Origin: Xanthostigma xanthostigma
Taxonomy: Eukaryota > Arthropoda > Insecta > Raphidioptera > Raphidiidae
Length of the DNA: 64,000 nucleotides
Direction: 5' to 3'
NCBI GenBank assembly: GCA_963575645.1
Contig: OY754470.1
Span: 50,065,201 to 50,129,200 of the forward strand
Below the pieces are notes generated by a model. The model had not been told where the DNA came from. It saw only the letters and a program-made list of their open reading frames with translations, and made no database searches. This document shows, piece after piece, positions 46,727-55,680 of this stretch; position 1 is the stretch's first letter, and every line of letters begins with the position of its first letter. The position numbers and the translations under genes were made by a program.

Positions 46727-47252
46727 TCAATAAATAAAATTAACGACCAATTTTTCAGACAATATATTAACAAAATATAATTAATACATTAACGTTTCGA
46801 TCCCGATTTGGATCTTCTTCAGAATGGATCTAAAAATATAAAAAATAATTAATACTTATTTAGTTTCTATTTATTTTTAACGAAATTCGTGAAAGATTTT
46901 TTTAATATTGAAATATTGAAAAAATAATAACAAACAATTTTTTATTATGTAGTCATGGAAATAATTGTGAGCACCTAAAAAGAAATAAAAAATGATTAAA
47001 AACAAAATATTATTTCAAAATAATATTATATATATTACTTAAATTTTCTGTATCTAATTGAGCATTGAGAGAATTTTTATTTGATTTTATATGTAACATT
47101 TCCGAAATATTTCTTTTAAAAATGAAACTAATTTTTTTAAAAGAAATATTTCGGAAATGTTACATATAAATTATAATGTATTAATTATATTTTGTTAATA
47201 TATTGTCTGAAAAATTGGTCGTTAATTTTATTTATTGAATTATAATATATAT
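46727..47252. repeat. Family H palindrome, arms unequal, with inner palindrome
   Basis: Left arm about 46727-46794 (TCAATAAATAAAATTAACGA, CCAATTTTTCAGACAATATA) returns in reverse at about 47178-47245. Only the left side keeps the hammerhead-like core. On the right it is replaced by a separate palindrome, 47088-47168 (ATGTAACATTTCCGAAATAT and reverse, 4-5-base loop). The inner palindrome itself contains GGAAATGTTACAT, a possible decayed core with stem III ATGT-T-ACAT. Confidence 0.85.
46787..46826 (-). ncRNA. Hammerhead-like RNA motif with 4-bp stem I
   Basis: On the - strand: CATT (stem I), CTGAAGA, extra A, GATCC pairing with GGATC over a 6-base loop, GAAA, ACGT, T, then AATG, which pairs perfectly with CATT. 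The stem I sequence differs from those at 46.55 and 48.06 kb but still pairs, which is evidence for an RNA structure. Confidence 0.5.
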
Positions 47253-48031
47253 ATAATATATTTTAAATATTAAATACAGGTAGATATTATGTAAGTTATT
47301 CCTATCGTCAATGTGGATTTGGCAGTTGTACTTCTGTAGTGTGTAGTATAAAACACAGTCCTTTTTTAGCTCGTTGATCTGAACAGGTTTGGTTTAATTT
47401 TGAATGAAGACAAATGTATATAAATAAAAGCAGGCTAGTGAAAAAAGCAAAATACAAAAATAATCATATACAATGTCCGGATTACCCTAAACTAATAAAG
47501 TGTCAGTGTATTTTGTTTTTGATATTATGTTGGCGTAAAAAATCTTCACGATTACACATTGGAACTCGACTTTGTGTAATCTGAAAGGTTCGACTGTAAA
47601 TGATCCAGTTGCAATATCTACAGAGGATTATGACCTTAATGAATAGCAACGTTCAACCGACGCTGGTCTAAAATCGAAGGGTGTTTTAAAATCGACGCCG
47701 TTCAGTCGGGATGCCGTGTGTGTCGCTGAACAAAACATTAATCTTACTTTACCACCGGCGGCAACACTGTCGCATCCAAAAGTAAATAACCGCGTGTCCG
47801 TGTGTGTTCTGTTTTTAATATGGATTGATTCAAAAATTACCAAAAACACTTTTTATTTAAATGGATTGACTGACGTACTTAGAGTACCTATCAACAACTG
47901 ATGTTATTTTTTGGATTTATCTGATGTCAAACCAACGCGTTCATTTCTGAGAATTTGAATTTTGAAAATACAAAAATTCGTAGTACAATGTATAACCTTT
48001 AAAATTATACGAGATACAAGGCTAACAATTT
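47253..48031. other. No gene seen
   Basis: Overlapping frames at 47628-47901 on both strands have no recognisable product. The rest is AT-rich. Confidence 0.35.
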
Positions 48032-48183
48032 TTATTCACTAGAACATTATTTATTGGTCAACGTTTCGGCAATATTTCTTGGCTTCTTCAGGACCTTAAA
48101 AATCTTTAGTGAAAAGTCACAAATTTAAAAACATAAAACAATTTAAAATCATCGTTGTAAATAAATAATGTTCTAGTGAATAA
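48032..48183. repeat. Short inverted repeat bounding a hammerhead-like motif
   Basis: TTATTCACTAGAACATTATT (48032) returns in reverse at 48160-48183. Unlike the other palindromes, only the outer ~24 bp is inverted; the core lies on one side. Confidence 0.8.
48056..48095 (-). ncRNA. Hammerhead-like RNA motif with perfect 4-bp stem I
   Basis: On the - strand: GGTC, CTGAAGA, extra A, GCCAA with TTGCC as stem II (one mismatch), GAAA, ACGT, T, then GACC, which pairs perfectly with GGTC. The flanking 24-bp inverted repeat could extend the fold. Confidence 0.5.
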
Positions 48184-48261
48184 TTTTTTTTTTAATATTT
48201 TATCATAAATATAATTGTAAAAGATAACTCTAATAATTTAGAGAGATGATGATCATGTTCA

Positions 48262-48468
48262 AATGTTGGAAGATTAAAAAGGAAGAATCCTGGTGGCATA
48301 GGATCGATGAACAAAGCAAATACTGAAGGTTTTTATTGCATTTTATTGTCTGACGTTTCATAAAGAGTGCCGAAACGTCAGACAATAAAATGCAATAAAA
48401 ACCTTCAGTATTTGCTTTGTTCATCGATCCTATGCCACCAGGATTCTTCCTTTTTAATCTTCCAACAT
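48262..48468. repeat. Palindrome ending in truncated hammerhead-like arms
   Basis: Arms about 48262-48357 and 48371-48468 are almost perfect reverse complements (GTTGGAAGATTAAAAAGGAA, GGATCGATGAACAAAGC, TGTCTGACGTTTC). The centre is only ATAAAGAGTGCC, so each arm breaks off right at the GAAA box and the CUGANGA half is missing. This shows where the two copies were joined. Confidence 0.9.
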
Positions 48469-50689
48469 AAATATAATATCAAGGTGTCTTGTTTTATTTT
48501 GAAAACTCTTAAAGTAACAATTACAGTTTTAATTTTAAAAATAAACACAAAATAATGAACAGACATTTGATGTCTAAAGGTCTCTCTCAGTTTTTTGCTG
48601 TCTCCTATTTTTTTCGCCATTCTATGTCTTCACACCGAAATTTTCATTCTTCGTCCAGAAATTCATTGATAGCATTCTTTCGAAATTAAATAAAAATGAA
48701 AGTAGTAAATATGTTCATTCAACTAGTCAAAGTCCAGTATGTTGATTGATTATAAAATATTTTCTGAATTATTTTGATTCACCTTGTATTCACATAAGTG
48801 AACCGATGATGGTTTTAACACAGTTCTTTCTATCGCTTATGTAGACATCGAATTTTATAATTAACTCACTTTGATAAAGATAAATTATTCAAAGATTATT
48901 ATCCAATTTGTGTGTTTAACACCATAAATTTGATTATGACATTTAATTTATTTCAAAAATATCAAAATAATAAATTTAACTTAATCTCGGCATATCTAAT
49001 ATAAATGATTTTTTAAGTGTTTAAACAGAATTACTACAAACCTTATGATCAGTCCATCATTTCAGCATTTTTTTTTCTTTTTATTTCTCTAAGCTCCGCA
49101 AGCATTACCTTGTTTTTGGTAACCTTAAAAAATATATGTTATCTATGACCAGAATGGAGAGAACATTTTTTTTTTATTTAAAACAAAGCCAAAAGTAATT
49201 CACTAAGTTTGTCAGTATAAAAGAAATGTAAATCCTTACTTTAAATTGTTGTATAAGAAATATTTTATATAGAAAATAATTTATTTTTTTGTCGTATGAG
49301 GCACCCGAAGTGAGATATTTCAAAAAAATAAATTGCTTTTGCGCCATCTTTCTAGTATGTTGGCCCCGCCGGTTGGGATCATATTTTAATTTTTTCCTTA
49401 TTTTATTCAATGAAAATCTACAAAACTTCCGTACTTATTCGGCTATTGACTGGCCTACTAGCCTGGCGTGTGCTATGCCCATGCGTAAAAATATCTTTTA
49501 AACACAATTAAAGTATTATTTTTGGTAAAACAAATAACTCATATTTAATAAGTGAAGTTTGTTGGGTAATGTATATATTATTGAAACTACAAACAATTTC
49601 TATATTATAATACAGTCACAATTAAATTAACCAGTATGAACAGACTGATAATGATGGTTTTAATTACAATAATTAATTTTGAATTTAACTTCAAATACCT
49701 AATTAAGCAAATATATTGGTAATATTCTCTTGAATTTAATATACATTATATACGAAATAACTAGTCGTTAAATAACATTACGTTACATAATAAAAGTTAA
49801 TTTTATTAATTTTTTATTGCAGAAAATAAATAGCTTGAATTTCTCCATATTGTTTTTAAATAACCCGTTATACACTATTCTTGTCGAGAAGTGGCTTGAA
49901 AGAAGGAAATAAGAATAATACTAATAGGATTGTAATTTAGCGCTAATAAAACCCAAAGTTTATTTTTTGTTTAAAATCAATACAATTTCTTTCTCAGTAA
50001 AATGTTACAGATTTTTTAAAAACACAAAGTAATAATGAAATTTTTTTTCAGTATTTTTCGTGTAAGCACATTTATACGATACCTGAAAAAAAAACAACAT
50101 CTAGTTTGCCAATGTAAACAAACATTAAACATGTTTTGTTTTGACGTGGACAATTTCAACTTCGTTAGTTAGTTTTCTACTAATTAATTAACAAATAAAT
50201 TAAAAACAAGCACGGCACGTGTGTTACCGGGACGAAGTCGTAGAATGTTTATATGACAGTCTTTTGTTTTATATACTCAAATAAAGTGAAGTTAACTTAT
50301 AGACAACGCTTTCAGTACCTGCATTTATTGTGTTTCAGTAGTTACAGTGCACTTCTGCATTGTATAGTACCTACACACGAATATGTCATACAGTCAAACG
50401 TAATATCACGGTTGGTCCAAAAGTTTAGCTCAGTTTCGATAATTTTAGGCACTAACAAGCTTAATGTAAAAAAAAAACTGCGCCACTTTAATTCCATTCT
50501 ATTACTCACTCTCTATAATTTTTAAATTGTATTTTTAACTGAATTACTTCTTCCAATTCTAAGATATCAATAGTTGGCAAAATCAAAAGTGCACACGTCG
50601 CTAAGTTTTCCCCTGTACGATAAACATTGAGAAAAATAGAAATTAATATAAAAAAAAAATTCTAAATAAAAAATATAAGTACTAAATAC
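48469..50689. other. No gene seen
   Basis: AT-rich. Frames at 49174-49501 on both strands have no known motif. No repeat was recognised. Confidence 0.35.
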
Positions 50690-50880
50690 TAAGTTACAGA
50701 TTGAATGGATTGATATAACTTCTTGTATGAATGAAAACACAGATCATGGTGAGCAAAGCGATTATAGAGCACACTACCACTACTAGTGTAGCGGTGTGTG
50801 CAATATACTTGATAACTAGCGTTGATAACAGCTTGGTGTAACGGTTAGATCAAGCTAACCTCTTCTCACGTATATGTTCA
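50690..50880 (-). repeat. Dispersed repeat family C, copy, next to a SINE-like A box
   Basis: In reverse it matches 10.85 and 28.4 kb (ATTGCACACACCGCTACACT, TGTGCTCTATAATCGCTTTG, TTCATTCATACAAGAAGTTA). On the + strand just after it, GCTTGGTGTAACGGTTAGAT (about 50830) looks like a tRNA-type A box, but no B box follows. Confidence 0.5.
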
Positions 50881-51319
50881 ATGTAATTTGGTGTATTTAG
50901 ACGCTATTTATCTTAGTTTTCGATCGTCAATAATCTACAAGTAAATAAATAGATTGTGATTTTTAATTTTAGGTCCATTTTGTAACGGCGACAAATAGGT
51001 AGACTAGATAGATGGGATGACGATTCGCTTATTCGCTTCTACGAGCAGACATGATGTTGCTCTGCTCAGATGCAGCCGATTGTTCTCATAGAAAAGGATG
51101 AGTTAATTAATTAGTTAAAGCGTCTACACTGTATGTATGTGCTGTCCTTTATGTGCACACGTCACATAGCTACATAGTTCGACACTCGATGTGTACACTA
51201 CAGGACAAACGCAAGTGCCAATTACAGTTTGTTAATAAACTTCATTTCAAAGTTAGCCTGCAAAGGTGAACAAAGCATACATAAATATAATTGTAATTTG
51301 ATGGCAGTTTTAAAAGCTC

Positions 51320-51477
51320 GGGCTTATCTAACATGGACCAGCAAACCAAGCACAGCATGGACCAAAAAAGCCTGTTCGTGAAGGTGCCCAGCATACGAGC
51401 CAACAGAAATGATCGTCAGTCTGTCGCCTGCAATTTCTTGCTAGCCGTGCTGGACCACTGATCTAGGGTGCTAGTAA
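51320..51477 (+). repeat. Dispersed repeat family D, copy
   Basis: Contains ACATGGACCAGCAAACCAAG and ends TGCTAGCCGTGCTGGACC...GATCTAGGGTGCTAGT, matching the shorter copy at 3.2 kb. It directly abuts the Helitron, which may have inserted at its end. Confidence 0.45.
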
Positions 51478-52267
51478 TCTATATTACGCCATTACGCGTG
51501 AACGGCTGGACCGATTTCAATATTTTTTTTGTTGTGTTTGTTATTGTCAGGAGAAGGTTCTTATGACAGAAAAAAATTAAAAAATTGCGCGGAAAAAGAG
51601 AAAATTTAAGAATCCTTATTTAAGAAAACTTAACAACCATATATCTAGATCGAGGATGTAAAAAAACTGAATATCGTTTAAAACAAATGCTTTTTTTTCG
51701 AGCACGACGGCGCAGCCGGAGTGAACCCTCGAAATAGAGCAAGTGTTTTAAAGACCAGTTATCCACGAATAGTTTACGCTATTCTTTTTCGAGAACGACG
51801 GCGCAGCTGGAGTGCTCGAAATAGAGCAAGTGTTTTAAAGACCAGTTATCCACGAATACTTTACGCTATTCTTTTTCGAGCACGACGGCGCAGTCGGAGT
51901 GCTCGATATAGAGCAAGTGTTTTAAAGACCAGTTATTATCCACGAATACTTTACGCTATTTTTTTTCGAGCACGATGGCGCAGGCGGAGTGCTCGAAATA
52001 GAGCAAGTGTTTTAAAGACCAGTTATCCACGAATAGTTTACGCTATTCTTTTTCGAGAACGACGGCGCAGCTGGAGTGCTCGAAATAGAGCAAGTGTTTT
52101 AAAGACCAGTTATCCACGAATACTTTACGCTATTTTTTCTTCGATCACATATACGCCATGTATATTTTAAAATAGCTAGCAATTAATAAGATAGATAGAT
52201 AGATGTTCCAATTAAATTGTTTTATTATTTCACTTTATACGTAGCGAAGCACGTACAGGGCCGCTAG
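51478..52267 (+). mobile_element. Non-autonomous Helitron with internal tandem array (790 bp)
   Basis: Begins A|TCTATATTACGCC followed by TTACGCGTGAACGGCTGGAC and CGATTTC, a Helitron 5' signature seen in insects. Ends GCGAAGCACGTACAGGGCCG and CTAG (52264-52267) followed by T. There is no Rep/helicase gene. The middle is an array of 87-91-bp units (next entry), so most of the length beyond a minimal element comes from array expansion. Confidence 0.8.
51699..52141 (+). repeat. Minisatellite: five 87-91-bp units with a hairpin each
   Basis: Units start CGAG(C/A)ACGA(C/T)GGCGCAG at 51699, 51790, 51877, 51967 and 52054, with a decayed sixth start (TCGATCACATATACGCC) at 52141. Each unit has CGAGCAC facing GTGCTCG around a GC-rich loop, then GAGCAAGTGTTTTAAAGACC and CCACGAATA(C/G)TTTACGC. 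Unit lengths of 87 and 90 are multiples of three, so one frame stays open for 149 codons (51721-52170), giving an Arg-rich repeat protein on paper. There is no evidence that it is translated. Confidence 0.92.
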
Positions 52268-53761
52268 TTTGTAATAAATTACTTTTCTTCAATAGAGCGA
52301 ACCCACAACTTGCCTTTTTTTCCTTCCTTCTTTGTCTTTTATAATCTAAAAATGTTAGATTATCCACCAGAATACATTAAACTGTTGAGTCTATTAGCGG
52401 GAAGTAGCCATAGCTGAGATACTGAAAATATTTTCTTCGGTTATTCTTGGTCCGGTTCTCAGATTGAAAATACAATACTAAGTTACATGCATATAAAAAA
52501 TAAAAATATTAAGAGCGCTGTGGTTGAAACAAAAATAAAGAATTACTATTCTTTATTTCTACATGCATGTATTTAGCTTAAACTATGTAGTAACTCGCGA
52601 ATTTCACAAAACCTAAAAAGCTGTACTTCAAAAATATTCTTTGATTTCTCTGATGGTTCTATGCAAATAGAATCCCGGACCTGCAAAAAGTCACACTTTG
52701 ACATCACGATATAAGTGAATAATGACAATAATATTATTCATTATCTATGGTCACACGAGATATTCATGTATATTTACAGAATGATTTTTAAAGATACGCT
52801 TTAGTTTGACGATGAAAAAGATTACACAATATTGTTTTTCTCTATGATAATGGCTGATTTTTTCAAACTCAATGGTTAACACTTTGTGTTAATTTAAAAC
52901 AACAGTACAATAATATGAATAGCTAACAAGCGCATTAATAACGAGAATAAAGCAATGGAATCTGCATAGTATATACAGTTGTAAAGGATTTTTTTTATAT
53001 ATTTTGTAATGCAGATTTGAATCCGTTTTGGCTTAAGGAGAATAGAAGCTGCGGATTGCCTTTTCCCGTCAGCATTTCTTTTCTACATATCTCGAGCAAG
53101 GTCCAGAACTCTGCTTAAATTCAAACTAAAACTTGTCTAAATTCATTCATATTGCTTCAATTCTTGGACAAATTTAATAATATTGTTATCAAAACGTTTT
53201 TATACCAAAGTTGCAACGTTGACATTGAATCCTGAGACGATCCACGAAACGCTGAATATAAGTAATTATAAAAAGCTACAATTGCGAAAATTTTTGAGGA
53301 GCATTAAATTCCCAATAGCTTTTTTCACGGGATCAAATTTCTTAATCTAACTATTTAGGTCTTAAATCGCTTCTTGCAGCAAATATCAAGACAGAACAAA
53401 AGAAACAAAATCTTATTTTGGGAGATTTAGACTATATTAAATGATACATTGTTTAAGATAAACATTTCGTTTGGAAAGAGATGAGTTCGGTGTCAGACCA
53501 TCGATCTCTTTGATATGCACCCATCTCCTTCCAGTTCATCCCTTCTCTTTGTCAGCCATCTTCCCGACACGACACTAACGAAGTGGAAGTTATTATTTGG
53601 GCACCCGCCACTGCCTGCAGGAATAAAACAAGCTTTTCAATTTTCTCTTATCTTATGCTTTAAGAAAAAAAAGAGTGACTATTATTATCTATCCTCTTTA
53701 AGTTTCTGTAATGTAAAAATCCTTTACAGAATTATTTCATTCGAAACTGTTAAATACGTAA
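52268..53761. other. No gene seen; small family E piece
   Basis: GCGCTGTGGTTGAAAC (about 52515-52530) is the start of family E, followed by a short palindrome (AATAAAGAAT...ATTCTTTATT). The rest is AT-rich. A 95-codon frame at 53515-53802 runs into the family A end and is not a gene. Confidence 0.4.
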
Positions 53762-54720
53762 AAAAAAATTGGTTGTCTGTAAAGTCGGTTTACGGACGAT
53801 AGTTTTACGTGATAACGTATTCCGTAATACATAACCTAAATTTATATAATAATTACAATAATTCGAATCTATGATATTGCATCTTTCGCTTCAAATTTAG
53901 GTAAATTTTATTAAGTAGAATAATAAAACACTATAAAAAGTACACTATTATTATATAAAAAACAACTATGGCATGTATCTCTTTTGCGCATGCGCCGATT
54001 TTCCCCAAAAAATTTACAAAAATTTCTAGTAAAAATAGATAGAGTAAAAACCGTTTTAAAAACTATATTATTATTATATAAAACATCATTATAAGAGATA
54101 TATTCTTTTACGCATGCGCCGATGTTCCCCAAAAACAATAGGCCACTTCATATTTGCATATCAAACATCCTCCCAAAATTTGGTTTCAATCCGCTTATCC
54201 TTGGTGTCGGAATGATAAGAAATGTCAAAAGTGACGTTTGCAACTTACAAAGTATTATGTTCTAATAATAATTAGTTATTCCAATAGTTAACTTAGAAGG
54301 CGTTGCATTTCACAAAATTGAATTAAACATTAGAAATGCAGCCGTTTTCATGTTAAGACAAGACATACGTTTGCTTCTAATTTCCATGTACGGCAAACAA
54401 AGACGACCGACCGCGTCGCGACATGCATTAGACAACATTGCATTTATACAGCTATTTTTCTATATAAATTTGTATAAAAAAACTGTTTAGGCAAATTCTG
54501 TTATACGAAATCTATGTAAAATGTTCTCCTCTTTCGTTTAAGACTGGTTTCAAACCGATCTGATTTAAATTGAGCGAGAAATTAGCAAAAAACGTTACGC
54601 GTTAGGAACGTTACGCGTTACGCGTTACGAACGTTACACTTTTTCGAACATGCAGCCGGTGTTTTATCAATTTATAAGATTGGTGATTCATCAATTTATA
54701 AGACGTTATCACGTAAAAAA
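53762..54720 (-). repeat. Family A element, longest copy, with family B inserted
   Basis: On the - strand it runs from the TTTACGTGATAACGTC end (54720 side) to CAACCAATTTTTTTT (53762 side). The internal array reads in reverse as GTTACGCGTTAGGAACG and TTACGCGTTACGCGTTACG. Between the right end and the body it carries about 300 extra bp: a segment shared with the copy at 36.5 kb, and two tandem copies of family B. Confidence 0.85.
53920..54140 (+). repeat. Two tandem copies of family B
   Basis: TATTATTATATAAAA...GCGCATGCGCCGATTTTCCCC occurs at about 53925-54010 and again at about 54060-54133 (ACGCATGCGCCGATGTTCCCC). Other copies lie at 11.76 and 60.62 kb. Confidence 0.7.
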
Positions 54721-55301
54721 TACCGGAGAGTTTTGTAGAGTTCCGGACTGACTAGGAAAATTCCGACATTAATAGTCCTTTAAAATAATTATCGTACTGT
54801 TATCGTTCGTTAATAATAAATTATTATAATCCCAGGTCCACTATACAAGTTCACTTTCAATAGCGAATTATACTTTGTCATAATGCAACAAAACCCTTGT
54901 AATGTACATGACGACATTGTTGTGCTAATGGAAGTGTGCCTACTCGTATTGTAAAACAGGAGTTAAAATCATTTGATATTTTAAATTTTCTCTGAAATCT
55001 TTTGAAATGAAAGTGCTGTAACCGCCGATAAAAATAATTTCATTCACCAGCACAACTGAAAAAAGATACCTTCAAAAATGAGGGACATGTACTGCTAGCG
55101 GGGGTCCGGAGCCGATTGGCGGTTGACAGATACTGTTGATTGCGCTGAAGGAGCAACTCGATATAAACAGCTCTTTCTGTTCAGTGTTTACTTGGTTCAG
55201 ACGCGAAAGATCTACACACACTCAGTTTTTTTGAAGACAATCATCTTTTTGCCGCGGCTCATGAAATTGAAACGTACGTATACCGTATATTAATCAATTT
55301 A
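54721..55301. other. No gene seen; GC-richer patch at 55080-55265
   Basis: Apart from the candidate promoter below, there is no recognisable frame or repeat. Confidence 0.35.
55110..55200 (+). promoter_or_regulatory. Candidate core promoter (weak)
   Basis: An inverted CCAAT box (CCGATTGGCGG, about 55112), TATAAA at 55162-55167, and initiator-like TTCAGT (55180-55185) and TTCAGA (55196-55201) occur in order in a GC-richer patch. Spacing from TATA to either initiator (about 21 or 37 bp) is off the usual ~30, and no open frame follows, so this may well be chance. Confidence 0.15.
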
Positions 55302-55680
55302 AATCTTTGATTAACGTCTGATTAGAACTCTTCAATAAATAAAATTATCGACCAATTTTTCAGACAATATACAAAAAAAAATAGAATTAATACATTAACG
55401 TTTCAATCCGGATTTGGATCTTCTTCAGAACTGATCTAAAAAATATAAAAAATAATTAATATTTAATTTCTAATTCGCTTTATATAAAACTATACTAATT
55501 AATAATTGAGAAAGAATTTTATATAAAGCGAATTAGAAATTAAATATTAATTATTTTTTATATTTTTTAGATCAGTTCTGAAGAAGGTCCAAGTCCGGAT
55601 TGAAACGTTAATGTATTAATTATATTTTTTTTTGTAAATATATTGTCTGAAAAATTGATCGATAATTTTATTTATTAATC
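55302..55680. repeat. Family H palindrome with paired hammerhead-like motifs
   Basis: Left arm about 55333-55497 and right arm about 55517-55680 are reverse complements with a ~20-base loop. It shares AAATCTTTGATTAACGTCTG at its left flank and CCAATTTTTCAGACAATATA in the arms with the palindromes at 35.3 and 46.7 kb. The two arms have diverged slightly (GGATC against GGACC in the core), so they are not being strictly homogenised. Confidence 0.93.
55578..55609 (+). ncRNA. Hammerhead-like RNA motif (ACGU type)
   Basis: CTGAAGA (55578-55584), extra A, GGTCC with GGATT as stem II (pairs partly through G-U), GAAA, ACGT, T. The mirror on the - strand (about 55397-55428) has GATCC with GGATT. AGTT before and AATG after give a short stem I with a G-U pair. 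Confidence 0.45.

Noticed and set aside
51699..52141. CRISPR array
   Set aside because: The units are contiguous tandem copies without unique spacers, in a eukaryotic Helitron.
51721..52170. 149-codon open frame as an Arg-rich protein gene
   Set aside because: It lies wholly within the Helitron tandem array; the frame stays open only because most units are multiples of three, and there is no promoter or homology.
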